64,000 nucleotides of DNA from Bythopirellula polymerisocia (GCF_007860015.1 NZ_SJPS01000003.1:310001-374000); one strand, 5' to 3'; numbered from the stretch's first letter, positions 21,331 through 30,340 are shown. Notes: generated from the letters alone by a model not told the origin. Translations and numbers: made by a program.

Positions 21331-22215
21331 ATGACTAGGCTTCTAAATCGCCGGGATCAGCTTAAACTGACAGCCTCAGCATTGTCCGTCTTTGGGCTTT
21401 GGCCTGAGATTCCTATAGCATGGTCGGGAGAGCCAATCCTGCCCGGACAGGCAGTTGTCCGGCAACCGACAATCGATCTGCAATTCAACGACCATCAGGG
21501 TCTTGCCCAATGGTGGCTGCCCGAGCTTCTGCTTTTGGGCAACACCGATGTGCAAGTGGCAACACAGGGACCAGCCGACTGGAAAAGGGTCGATGGCGAG
21601 TGGAGTTACAATCGTGTAACACCTGACGGACGGTTGTCCGTAAAAGTAACGGTTCAGCAAATTCAGCTTGGCTGGATGGCTACACTAACGATCTGCAATC
21701 GATCGGATACTACCTGGTCAAACGTTGTCGCGCCGGTTTGCCTTCTCCTGCATGCGAGCGGAGTATTTCAAGACCCGCAATGGACTCGCACCTTCTATCG
21801 GAGCAATGGTAAGTTTATCACTTACGCAGGTTGCGAAACAGACGGAGGGCGTGATCTCTTTCGGATGACTTTGGTCAAGGGGCAGAAAATGCTTGAACGA
21901 TCCGACGACCATCGCGAAAAATGGGGGTTTACCAAAAGGCTCAGTGATGATGGTATTATTGCAGTCGTGAGTTCGGATGGCTCTGCCGTGCTGACTACGA
22001 CTTGGAATCCCTCCCATCATTTGCAGGCAAACAGGAGACGTACCTATTCATGCATTCATGCTAATCCCTATTTCGGCACTCTTGCGCCTGGTGAATCACG
22101 GACTAGCCACGGCTACGTCTTCTTGATTAATGGGGATCTCGAGCATGCATGGAGCGAGACTAAACGTGTCGTGCGAGAAACATCCGCAAATCAGTCGAAA
22201 ACAAGTGAGCGTTGA
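21331..22215 (+). CDS. Tat-exported hypothetical protein, partner of CehA-like protein
   Basis: A 294-residue protein with a twin-arginine-type signal (NRRDQLKLTASALSVFG). The mature part is beta-rich, with repeated short Trp-containing strands (LAQWWLPELLLLG, GEWSYNRVTPDGRLSVKV). It ends in a segment typical of extracytoplasmic beta-sandwich proteins (GTLAPGESRTSHGYVFLING). I recognise no named domain. Its stop codon directly abuts the ATG of the next gene, so the two are translationally coupled and probably work together. Tat export suggests folding in the cytoplasm before export. Confidence 0.7.
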   Translation: MTRLLNRRDQLKLTASALSVFGLWPEIPIAWSGEPILPGQAVVRQPTIDLQFNDHQGLAQWWLPELLLLGNTDVQVATQGPADWKRVDGEWSYNRVTPDGRLSVKVTVQQIQLGWMATLTICNRSDTTWSNVVAPVCLLLHASGVFQDPQWTRTFYRSNGKFITYAGCETDGGRDLFRMTLVKGQKMLERSDDHREKWGFTKRLSDDGIIAVVSSDGSAVLTTTWNPSHHLQANRRRTYSCIHANPYFGTLAPGESRTSHGYVFLINGDLEHAWSETKRVVRETSANQSKTSER

Positions 22216-23775
22216 ATGAACTTTGCCAAGGCACTCTTAGTGGCTCTTAGTTTGTCTTCGTTGGCTCAGGCGGAAAAGTTCTTGCTGGAGGTAGTCAATG
22301 AAGTGGGGAAGCCTCTCCCGGCTCGAGTCCGAGTACGCGACGAAGCTGGCAAGGATTATTGTCCGTCCGGCAGTCGAATCATTCCCGTGGGGAATGATGA
22401 TTGGTTTGTCACTGGTGGGATCTCAGTGCTCGAAATTCCAACTGGCAAGGTCGAAATTCGAATCGAACACGGCCTCGAATACCAACCAGCCAAGCAACTT
22501 GTCACCTGCGACCAGAGGCAAACGAACCGGCACACCGTCCAGCTTAAGCGTTGGATTAACATGCGCGATCACGGTTTCTTGTGCGGCGAGAACCATCTCC
22601 ACGTGCCACTCGACGAACTCGCTCCACAACTTGTCGCCGAGGGACTCGACTTCGGTACCTCGCTGCAATGGTGGAATGCCCGCAGATATGACGTTTCTCC
22701 GCCAGGTGGACCGGTGCGCTATCTCGAATACGCAGGCAGATCGATCCCAACGACAGTCTACGATTATGAACTTGAGCACGACTGGGGTGCTGTCTACGTC
22801 ATCGGCCAGCCGCGGCCGTTGGCTATTGGAAACGAGCCTGATCAACCCAATCTGCCCGTAATATCTAAATCACACGATGAAGGAGCCCTGGTCTGCTATC
22901 AGGGAGGCTGGTCTCGCGAGGTACTACTTGATGCTTTGTTAGGTTATGTCGATGTGGTGAACGTTTGTAATAACAATTTTTTACGATATGCATACCAGCC
23001 TCGGTCTCGCTACTCCAACTTACTGCAAGTCCCAGGTTTCCCCGTCTATGAAAACAATGCGGATGACATGTTGCGGATGAATACCGACACATATTACCGC
23101 CTCTTGAACTGCGGCTTGCATTTAGCTGCCGGGGCGGGTTCCGCAACCGGGCCAAAGAAAACTCCAGTTGGCTATAACCGTACTTATGTCCGAGTAGACA
23201 GAGATGCAACCGTGCAGGAATTCTTGGAAGGTTGGCGACAGGGTAAGAACTTTGTGACCAATGGCCCAATGCTATTTTTGGAGATCGACGACCAATATCG
23301 ACCTGGGGATACGATTGAGATGACTGCCGTAGGAGCTACACTCAATATCGAGGTCGCAGCCCTATTCCCTTATCTGATTTCGAACATCGAGATAGTGCTC
23401 AATGGTCAAGTTGTCCAACAAGTCTCCGAACTGGAATCAGGAACCACGACAAAAGTGCCCATTCGAATTGAAGAAAGCTCGTGGTTGGCAGCGCGCTGCA
23501 CTGCTGAGGACCAATTACTGAGTGATGCCGAGTTGGCGGCCTACGAATGGGGAACGGAAGAAATGCCACGCAAACCGACTCGTTTGCGATTCGCCCATAC
23601 GAGTCCGATCTACATTAGCCTCGATGGTAAACAGGCTCACGTAGAGGAATCGATTCGTGAAGCACACCAGATGTTGGATGCAATAGCCGTTTTTGCTGAG
23701 GAAAGAACCTCCGGTGAGACGCGTCTCGAGACCGCCCGTTGGATTGAGGAAGCGCGCGAAAAACTGAGCGATTGA
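22216..23775 (+). CDS. CehA/McbA family metallohydrolase-like secreted protein
   Basis: A 519-residue exported protein with signal peptide MNFAKALLVALSLSSLAQA. A short beta-sandwich (about 20-110) precedes a PHP-like domain with CGENHLHV (His127-x-His129), the place where CehA/McbA proteins have their first metal ligands. Further family motifs are YRLLNCGLHLAAGAGS and FLEGWRQGKNFVTNGPMLFLEI, close to the usual pattern GSDxx...GRTFVTNGP. The usual Asp after GAGS is replaced by Ala-Thr (GSAT), so the full metal site may be altered. It starts on the base after the upstream gene's stop. A hydrolase for an ester or carbamate-like bond is plausible; activity is uncertain. Confidence 0.78.
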   Translation: MNFAKALLVALSLSSLAQAEKFLLEVVNEVGKPLPARVRVRDEAGKDYCPSGSRIIPVGNDDWFVTGGISVLEIPTGKVEIRIEHGLEYQPAKQLVTCDQRQTNRHTVQLKRWINMRDHGFLCGENHLHVPLDELAPQLVAEGLDFGTSLQWWNARRYDVSPPGGPVRYLEYAGRSIPTTVYDYELEHDWGAVYVIGQPRPLAIGNEPDQPNLPVISKSHDEGALVCYQGGWSREVLLDALLGYVDVVNVCNNNFLRYAYQPRSRYSNLLQVPGFPVYENNADDMLRMNTDTYYRLLNCGLHLAAGAGSATGPKKTPVGYNRTYVRVDRDATVQEFLEGWRQGKNFVTNGPMLFLEIDDQYRPGDTIEMTAVGATLNIEVAALFPYLISNIEIVLNGQVVQQVSELESGTTTKVPIRIEESSWLAARCTAEDQLLSDAELAAYEWGTEEMPRKPTRLRFAHTSPIYISLDGKQAHVEESIREAHQMLDAIAVFAEERTSGETRLETARWIEEAREKLSD

Positions 23776-23841
23776 CCGGAAATCCGCCCGAGTATTGAAA
23801 ACTAGTAGCCCAATAATCGAAACTGCGATAGTTCCTTGAAA

Positions 23842-23922
23842 TGACAGGAACGCCATAGCTTTCGACAAAAAGCCAGTGAAGCCTAGAGACTTCGAACCCC
23901 TCACCTCCGGCTCGCAAAGTCG
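23842..23922 (-). pseudogene. Decayed tRNA-Ala 3'-half with flank (third att-like copy)
   Basis: Bases 23877-23922 match the 3' half of the intact tRNA-Ala(TGC) at 61272-61317 in 38 of 46 positions, in the same orientation, including the T-loop core GGTTCGAA. The match continues into about 35 bases downstream of the tRNA 3' end (AACGCCA...TTCGAC...CAGTG), as in the copy at 29080. There is no matching 5' half, so it cannot be a working tRNA. It is read as an old integration scar. Confidence 0.55.
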
Positions 23923-24268
23923 CTTCCCAAATTATTCAAACGCGCTTGGAAGTGATAAGTCTGAAAAGTCTTTCGACCGAAATGCGAGCCGATCATTTCG
24001 CTAACTAGTCACCCATATTCCAGGACAAACGTCTATTCTCAATAGATTCAGTGACAGGAAAGTGGGGTTAGCCTTCCCAATTCATGGCCATCGGAAAAGC
24101 CAATTCTGGAAGGATTTCTAGCGGCGGATTGGCGCGGGTATGCTGGATAGCAAATTCGTTACTCCGCATCCAAAAAAGGAAAAATCCACTGCTGATGCCA
24201 AGATTTCGTTCTCTCTTCCGAATACAATCCCCCAGGGTTCACTTGACTCAGCTAGAAAGGGAAATCGA

Positions 24269-24373
24269 ATGTTTGTTCCTCTTGCAATCTTAGTTGTCGT
24301 GGGGGTTATTGGTGCAATCGGTGTTGGAGGCTACCTGCTCATTCGTACTGTAACACGGAAGCACTCTCAATGA
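24269..24373 (+). CDS. Very small single-pass membrane protein
   Basis: A 34-residue frame consisting almost entirely of one strongly hydrophobic helix (FVPLAILVVVGVIGAIGVGG) and a basic tail (RTVTRKHSQ). It has a good ribosome binding site (AGAAAGGG) about 7-10 bases before ATG 24269. Small membrane proteins of this form are common but rarely annotated. The frame is open upstream to 24140, without protein-like content there. The function is unknown; the rest of 23923-24862 holds no recognisable gene. Confidence 0.4.
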   Translation: MFVPLAILVVVGVIGAIGVGGYLLIRTVTRKHSQ

Positions 24374-24553
24374 GCCCTTCTCAAATGTAGCTGGCACTTG
24401 TCCTCTTGAAGTAGAACTGCCGCGTTGTCTCAGGCATGGGCTGACGGTTTTTTGTCGACCGCCGCTACTTACGGCAACCCCAGCTAAGTTCCGAGGTTTG
24501 GCACGCCGACGCTCCCAGCCGTCTACCGAATCTGGCGACGGTCAGATTCACCT

Positions 24554-24640
24554 CCGCGCGCTAGCGAGTACGTAAAGTCGCAGAGGTTGTTCCAACTTCT
24601 AGCACGAAGACAAACCGCGAATTGTGGCAAATCAATCTGC
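24554..24640 (+). repeat. Dispersed repeat fragment, copy 1 (contiguous form)
   Basis: This stretch contains GCGAGTACGTAAAGTCGCAG and, right after it, TTCCAACTTCTAGCACGAAG. The first half recurs near 54768-54808 (about 36 of 40 bases the same) and the second half near 56068-56110. In the second region the halves are about 1.26 kb apart. One reading frame (EYVKSQRLFQLLARR...) is conserved between copies, suggesting a remnant of a mobile coding sequence. Confidence 0.4.
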
Positions 24641-24862
24641 CCGAACACTTTTACGTGGCCCAAAGTTCCATCAGGTTGCGACTGTTCACATTGCTTTCAA
24701 CCACTCAACTACAGTTAATTCATTTTTCCACATCAAGGCTTCACGGCCTAGCCGGCAGGCCTGGAGCCAATTCGCAATGAGCTGGAAATGACTACGACGA
24801 CCAAGGCGGGAATTCTTCACACTACAAGTGCCCTGCGTTCGAGAAACTTGCAAAGTAACAGT

Positions 24863-25600
24863 TTACTCTGCTAACGCGTTGGAAATTTTCGTCACGGCTT
24901 GCTTGGCAAGTTCCTCCGATCCCTTTGGTGTGAAATGCACATCTCCAGGTCGCTGTAATTCTTCAAGCCGCTGCATGGCGAACGCATATTGATCGTCGAT
25001 TTCGATGTTGTGCTCGTCCATAATCTTTTTTGCGACTGCATTGTATTTTGCCGCGTCTCCAGGAACACGACCTTGAGAGCCTGGGGGAACAGGCGTCGTC
25101 GTTCGCCAAATCAATTTGGCCTTGGTCTGCTTTAAGCGGGTTACTAACTTTTCAAGATTGGTTTTATATTGGTCAATAGGAACTTGTTGCCGACTGTCGG
25201 GGGCATTTGGATCAGTGCGATTCTGACCGTCAGGCCCCATGTACTTCAGATCGTGAAGACCCCAGTTGAAGTGAATGACATCCCACTCACCTTTACCCAG
25301 CCATCCATCAATCTCAGCAATCCCACGAGTGGTTGGGCCACAGTTCGTGGGGGGCCGATGTACGTTGGCCTTCCCCTCCAAGAGCTTGCGGACCGGAATT
25401 GTGTAACCAATCGAAATCGAATCACCAATTAGCAACACACGCGGTAAGCTTGGGATATCCTTAAATTCCACGAATGCCGGGTTTGGCTGAGATTTCGGGC
25501 GTTGCTTTTTCTTTTCTATCTCGGCTGCGTGGCCAACGGCTGTCGTAAGCATTAGCACGAAAAGGAAAATACTAGTATATGTTCGCGTCAGGTGATTCAT
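24863..25600 (-). CDS. Secreted SGNH/GDSL-like hydrolase
   Basis: A 245-residue exported hydrolase. It has a signal peptide (about 1-25, ending VGHAAE) and a Lys-rich linker, then an SGNH fold. Block I is [12 protein letters not shown] with nucleophile Ser61, block III-like is FNWGLHDL, and the catalytic Asp-x-x-His is [12 protein letters not shown] near the C-terminus. Such enzymes remove acetyl or other acyl groups, often from polysaccharides. It is divergent from the acetylxylan-esterase-like gene with about 350 bp between, so the two may serve the same substrate. No recognisable regulatory site was found in that gap. Confidence 0.88.
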   Translation of the reverse strand: MNHLTRTYTSIFLFVLMLTTAVGHAAEIEKKKQRPKSQPNPAFVEFKDIPSLPRVLLIGDSISIGYTIPVRKLLEGKANVHRPPTNCGPTTRGIAEIDGWLGKGEWDVIHFNWGLHDLKYMGPDGQNRTDPNAPDSRQQVPIDQYKTNLEKLVTRLKQTKAKLIWRTTTPVPPGSQGRVPGDAAKYNAVAKKIMDEHNIEIDDQYAFAMQRLEELQRPGDVHFTPKGSEELAKQAVTKISNALAE

Positions 25601-25953
25601 CGTGTAGGTCTGCTGCCTCCAGTATTCAAAATGCGAGGGTTTCCTACGAACGGAGGTCTATTGTAGAAAATTCGGAGCCCGTTCAAATCCATTGCGACAG
25701 ACATTGTAACGGTTGCAGCGGCCGATCGCACGACGATATGATACAGAGAAAATAAGCGTCCGGCCGCGAGCGTAAGGAATCGGAGCTCACTTGTCGAGAG
25801 CCCCTAGACTACGGTTCATGAAACGGTGACTTCGAGGCGCCAGGCCAGACTATGACATCCTGTCAACGCTGGCCCAATTACTTTCAGACGTCGTTCGACA
25901 ACGCGCCGGACAGATTTGCTTTGTGGTCATTCCGGTGTAACCTACTACCTCTG
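25601..25953. other. Divergent intergenic region without a recognisable element
   Basis: Separates the SGNH hydrolase (minus) and the esterase-like gene (plus). I see short CGGCCG palindromes (about 25720 and 25762) but no clear promoter, operator or RNA. Confidence 0.35.
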
Positions 25954-27912
25954 ATGAATACCGATATGCGAACTTTCTTAATTTCGTTGGCCTTGATTTT
26001 GACACTGAACGCTAGATCGGAAGCACAATACGTCACGCCTCCGAAATCTCCGGGCGACAAGTTGCTTGCCGATTACTTTAGGAATCAAGTATCGGAACTG
26101 ACCGTCAAGACGTTCGCCGAGATTGACACCTTGGAAGAATGGACAAGTCATCGACCGGAATACCGCCGTCAGTTACTGGAAATGCTCGGACTCGATCCGA
26201 TGCCAACCAAAACATTGCTTGATCCGGTGGTGATGGGAACTGTTGAGTCGGAGGGTGTTCTTGTCGAACGTTTGCATTTCCAATCCATGCCCGGCTTGTA
26301 CGTTACAGCTAACCTCTATCGACCGGCTCAACAACAGGGACCGCTGCCGGCCATTCTTTATGTTTGTGGCCACACAAAGGCGAAGATTGATGGCGTAAGT
26401 CTAGGAAACAAAACTCGCTACCAGCACCACGGCCTATGGTTCGCCCGGAACGGTTACGTCTGTTTGGTTATTGATACGATCCAATTAGGTGAGATCGAGG
26501 GTATTCACCACGGAACGTATCGCAAAGGGATGTGGTGGTGGAACAACCGCGGCTATACGCCGGCGGGAGTTGAAGCATGGAATTGCATCCGCTCGTTGGA
26601 TTATTTGCAATCACGTGACGAGGTGGATGGTGATAGGATTGGCGTGACTGGACGTAGCGGAGGTGGTGCCTACACCTGCTGGATCGCAGCGATCGACGAT
26701 CGCGTCAAAGTCGCCGTACCGGTGGCCGGTATCACCAGCATGAAAAATCACATCGTCGATGGGTGCGTCGAAGGGCATTGTGACTGCATGTACATGGTAA
26801 ACACATACCGCTGGGATTTTTCAATGGTCGCCGCACTGATTGCGCCGCGACCTCTGTTGATCGCGAATAGTGATAAGGACCGCATCTTCCCTCTCGACGG
26901 CGTTGTCGATGTCTACTCGAAGGCGCAGAGAATCTATTCGCTTTATGGTGCGAAAGAAAAGCTTGGGCTCTATATCACGGAAGGACCTCACAAGGACACC
27001 CAGGAGATTAGAATCGGAGCCTTCCGTTGGCTCAACCGTTTCCTGAAAGGGGATGAATCGTTAATTGAGATGGCTGCGAAGCCAGCCTTCGATCTTCCTC
27101 AGTTGAAAGTATTTGAAACATTGCCAAAAGATGAGATGGTCACCACCATTCAAGAGTCTTTTATATCGAATGTTGGCCAAGGTGACGTGAAAACCGATTC
27201 CCAGGCCGATGTCGAGAATCTGATTAACGAGCTCAAACAACGCACTTTCGGAGGCTGGCCACAACACCCCGCCCCTTTGAATACTAAGGTAACAGCGACT
27301 AAGGGTCCGAACACAGACGCGCGAATGATTGAGTATACAAGCCAGGATCCTTATCGCCTGTCGATGTATTATCTAAAAGGTTCAAGCGGAGATCACGCTC
27401 AGGTAAATGTTATTGTCTTGGATGAAGCCGCTTGGCGTCGATATTCAGCGATGTTTGTGGGATTCTTCCCGAAGCAGTTCCAGGATACTGAGCCGGACCA
27501 ATCGCGCACGGAGCAAGGAAACACAATACCTGAGGCTTCGACGGTATTCATTGTGCCTCGAGGAGTCGGGCCTACCGCCTGGACGGGACAAAAGCGCGAG
27601 CGTATTCATATTCGTCGGCGTTTCATGCTACTAGGCCAAACCCAGGCCGCGATGCAGATTTACGACGTCCGTCGCGGGCTAGAATCGCTACGGCAACTGC
27701 CTGAGTTTCAGGGGGAGAGGATCAACCTCGTTGCCAACGGAGAAGCCGCAGTTTGGGCAGTTTACGCTTCTCTATTCGTCGATGGAATTGCATCGCTCGA
27801 AGTGACAGATGTCCCGATCATGAATCGAGATGCACCAGACCTTTTGAATGTCAGTCGTGTCGCCGAGTTGTCCGACGTCTTGAGAATCGCCAAATTGCGT
27901 CTTGAATTATGA
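25954..27912 (+). CDS. Secreted acetylxylan-esterase-like alpha/beta hydrolase
   Basis: A 652-residue exported protein. After a signal peptide (about 5-24) comes an alpha/beta-hydrolase of the acetyl xylan esterase/dienelactone-like type: oxyanion region ILYVCGHTKAK, nucleophile elbow GRSGGG with Ser235, acid in ANSDKDRIFP and His in EGPHKDTQE. From about residue 430 a second, weaker alpha/beta-hydrolase-like region follows (INLVANGEAAVWAVYASLFV) that lacks a clear Ser nucleophile. I choose ATG 25954; ATG 25966 is equally possible and the frame runs back to 25852. It is related in layout to the esterase half of the nitrilase fusion at 47289. A role in deacetylating plant or algal glycans is inferred. 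Confidence 0.82.
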   Translation: MNTDMRTFLISLALILTLNARSEAQYVTPPKSPGDKLLADYFRNQVSELTVKTFAEIDTLEEWTSHRPEYRRQLLEMLGLDPMPTKTLLDPVVMGTVESEGVLVERLHFQSMPGLYVTANLYRPAQQQGPLPAILYVCGHTKAKIDGVSLGNKTRYQHHGLWFARNGYVCLVIDTIQLGEIEGIHHGTYRKGMWWWNNRGYTPAGVEAWNCIRSLDYLQSRDEVDGDRIGVTGRSGGGAYTCWIAAIDDRVKVAVPVAGITSMKNHIVDGCVEGHCDCMYMVNTYRWDFSMVAALIAPRPLLIANSDKDRIFPLDGVVDVYSKAQRIYSLYGAKEKLGLYITEGPHKDTQEIRIGAFRWLNRFLKGDESLIEMAAKPAFDLPQLKVFETLPKDEMVTTIQESFISNVGQGDVKTDSQADVENLINELKQRTFGGWPQHPAPLNTKVTATKGPNTDARMIEYTSQDPYRLSMYYLKGSSGDHAQVNVIVLDEAAWRRYSAMFVGFFPKQFQDTEPDQSRTEQGNTIPEASTVFIVPRGVGPTAWTGQKRERIHIRRRFMLLGQTQAAMQIYDVRRGLESLRQLPEFQGERINLVANGEAAVWAVYASLFVDGIASLEVTDVPIMNRDAPDLLNVSRVAELSDVLRIAKLRLEL

Positions 27913-28099
27913 TTAGGAGGAGGACAGGGTTAGCTCTAACTATAGACAAGAAAATGCAGAACTCCCGATGTGAAAAGTTCAATGAAACCAGCAGGAGTGC
28001 CTAATTTCGACACGTCCTGTTAGAGGTATCTGCATACCCAAGTCTGGGTTCGTAATCTTGACCTCTGCGAGTTGATCGGATCACATCGTGACAGCGGTT

Positions 28100-29079
28100 G
28101 CATCAAATGCGCGGCTGGGCAACAGACTTAACTCGCGGCGGTGCTCACGCCCTCTAGCGATAACTGCATTGAGCTAAGTTGCTCGGTTTTATCGACCGCG
28201 CAACTTAATAAGGTAGCTTTGACTCCCCAAAATCGTTCTGCGAAGTGTTCCAAATCGGCCTTGTGTGAACCGTTGGGGCATTCCTCCCCTATTGAGGTAG
28301 TGCCCCCTGGCTTGCCTCCATCTACCCAGCCAAATAAAGTTCATCCGAGTAAAGCATGCGCTGGGTTCATCGCATTGGGGTGGCTCCGGATCCTGGGCAT
28401 GCGGGGAGTATTTTCTGCTCTGGCAGTCGGGGCATAACCCAATACGGAAATTTCTCCAATCCCCTCCCCGGCCGCTACCGCGTCCGACCCTCCCGGGGGA
28501 GGGTATTGGGAGGGGCAGTTTTTCGTAACTTTGCGCAAGCTTTTGGCCGCGCGATTTGTTAGATTCGGCCGTGCACAAGTTGCCGTGGCCCACGTTCGTG
28601 CTGCGCTGTTGTTTGATAATTGAACCCGTTTCTCTCTAGCTCAGGTCGCCACCTCGCGCGCAGCGACTCGGCTAGAGATCCGTCGGTAGAGCGCCTGGCC
28701 TTCGATATCGCGAAGCGATTTCTTTTTGTCACGCAGAGACGTAGTTTTGTATTACAAAACTCAAATAAACCCAGAGAGTCGGATGCTACACAAATCCTGA
28801 CCTGCAAATGAGTTGAAGCGAGCGTGACGAATAGAACAAGAGGGAGTTTTGTTTTGTAAAAAAAGTTTTCTACGAAATGACCGTGACAATACCCCTGCCC
28901 CGGTGCACAGTAGCGAGCAAAGATGGTTGGCTTTGCGCAACTCGCGACCGCCCGGCGAGTGCTTTATCCGGAGGATCCCCAAAAAAATCGGGAGAACCAA
29001 GGGCCAACAGATGCACCTTTTAGGAGCCCTTTCCGTGGCATTGTGTGTAAAAACGCCACGGTGTTCGACTTAAAGTCAG
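28100..29079. repeat. Non-coding direct repeat, copy A (about 0.9 kb)
   Basis: Homologous to 60420-61271 in the same orientation, roughly 80 percent by eye, with blocks of perfect identity: 28342-28376 (35 bases) and 28663-28700 (38 bases). It carries a conserved hairpin AGTTTTGT (28743-28750) / ACAAAACT (28754-28761). It directly follows a tRNA-Ala 3' half (29080-29118) in the tRNA direction. Open frames here are not conserved between the copies, so it is non-coding. Confidence 0.75.
28462..28503. repeat. GC-rich palindromic insertion in repeat copy A
   Basis: CCCTCCC (28488-28494) and GGGAGGG (28497-28503) form a 7-bp stem with a 2-base loop. A second stem is possible between CCCTCCCC (28462-28469) and GGGGAGGG (28496-28503). 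The stretch of about 90 bases around it is absent from repeat copy B near 60730-60770, so it looks like a small insertion, perhaps a MITE-like or REP-like unit. Confidence 0.45.
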
Positions 29080-29118
29080 TGGAGCCGAGGGGTTTCGAAC
29101 CCCTAACCTCCGGCTTGC
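29080..29118 (-). pseudogene. tRNA-Ala 3'-half fragment (att-like core)
   Basis: These 39 bases are identical to 61272-61310, the stretch of the intact tRNA-Ala(TGC) from the anticodon loop to the discriminator base. The 5' half is missing: from 29119 the sequence is unrelated. A perfect copy of a tRNA 3' end in the same orientation is the usual sign of attL/attR of an element integrated by a tyrosine recombinase. Confidence 0.75.
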
Positions 29119-29470
29119 GAATGAGCCTCGAAAACAAGCATATCGACCGAATTTCCCCTTGATTGCAGCACAAGATCGTCTTTGAGAAAAATTGCAATCT
29201 TCTTCAAACGGTTGCAATAATTTTCGAACTTGAGTTAGAGAGCCTCGTGAGGTTGAATCTGCCTGTAGAGAGGGTGAACTGCAAACGCACTACATTGAGC
29301 AGCAACGCCGCATGCAGTGCCACGGCTGTGGGGAGTCGATTGAAATCTACTGAGTGTGCCAAGTTAGAAAAGTTGTTTAGCCGAAGGTTTGGTAGCCACT
29401 TCACTATCTTCAATGATGACCTGAATGATATCTAGAAGTGACATCCTTGCCTCCAATGGAGAGACGTGAC
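29119..29470. other. Non-coding stretch next to att-like site
   Basis: No gene, repeat or RNA recognised. This is the first DNA inside the proposed island. Base composition is more AT-rich than the repeat beside it. Confidence 0.35.
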
Positions 29471-30037
29471 TTAGTCATTCTTAGCAAAGCAGCTCCGCGA
29501 AGATAAGTGTCCAACTGCGATTAGCGAGACCACTATTAGCAGCAACCCCAGCTGTGTGGATGGTTCTGGAACGACGAGAATGTCGAAGTCAATCGGTGTT
29601 GATATGCCGGACGTCCTGTAGGACGCCTCCGTCAAGAAGCTCTACACTTGTGGTCCAGTAAAACCTGCTGGCAGGATTCTACCTAACTCGAACACGCCTT
29701 CGAATCCCAGGTTCGAAGGATCATCGTAGGTGATCGCTTGTTCGGTTCCACATGCGACTGCTGGGAGAATCAACCCGCAATCCAGGCCCTGGATAACGAA
29801 CCCGTCGGCGAAATTAAAGGTTTCATCGGTGCTGAGGCTAAACTGAACTACTGGGCCAGTACCTACGAAATCGGGAATTTGCAATCGAAAGTTGCCGCTT
29901 GTGGAGTCATAGACTAAGTCGTTGCGGAGGTTGTTGTCATCCAAATTGCCAGCCGCAATGACTTGTGAGCAAAGCGATGCCATGATGCACGCAGATAGAC
30001 AGCGAGACAGCGATGAATATATGACTGTGAAACGCAT
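29471..30037 (-). pseudogene. PEP-CTERM anchored secreted protein interrupted by in-frame amber stop
   Basis: The first 131 codons give a signal peptide (about 1-28) and a beta-rich stretch (LRNDLVYDSTSGNFRLQIPDF), typical of planctomycete extracellular proteins. A TAG stop lies at 29642-29644. Reading on in the same frame gives 56 more codons, ending at TAA 29471-29473. These contain a textbook PEP-CTERM sorting signal: VVPEPSTQ, a hydrophobic helix LGLLLIVVSLIAVG and a short basic tail. So one point change separates the secreted domain from its anchor. It follows the small gene ending at 30056 by 18 bases. It may be a recent pseudogene or a sequencing error; programmed readthrough is possible but less likely. 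Confidence 0.75.
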
Positions 30038-30055
30038 TAGGCTGCCTCAGGGTTG

Positions 30056-30340
30056 TCAGCCGCTTAGACCTAACTGGACTGAATCCTCCTGCAAGCTCGC
30101 TCGAGCTGCGGAGACAGATCTTTGGGGGGCTGGTAGCATCTCTTTTTTGATGGGTCCCCGTTCGACCAGTCTCTGGATTTCAGATAATTGACGACGCATG
30201 CCAATAATCTTACCGGAGACTGCCAAGGCCCACCAATTTTCCGAGTCGCTGCCCATTTTCGTTTTGTAAGGGAAGAGTTTTGCAGAACTTCCGAGGTGCT
30301 GCTTTGCGAGGGATTCAACTTCTTTGAGTTCTTGAGTCAT
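30056..30340 (-). CDS. Small hypothetical protein
   Basis: A 94-residue soluble protein with a helical start (MTQELKEVESLAKQHLG), a Trp-Trp motif (SENWWALAVSGKIIG) and a second helix (RRQLSEIQRLVERG). AAGGACC lies a few bases before the ATG. No named family is recognised and there is no signal peptide. It is 18 bases upstream of the PEP-CTERM pseudogene on the same strand. The composition is protein-like, so I keep it with moderate confidence. Confidence 0.45.
   Translation of the reverse strand: MTQELKEVESLAKQHLGSSAKLFPYKTKMGSDSENWWALAVSGKIIGMRRQLSEIQRLVERGPIKKEMLPAPQRSVSAARASLQEDSVQLGLSG

Noticed and set aside
28189..28593. 134-codon minus-strand frame in repeat copy A
   Set aside because: Not kept in copy B, where the frame is broken differently; composition follows the GC-rich palindrome.
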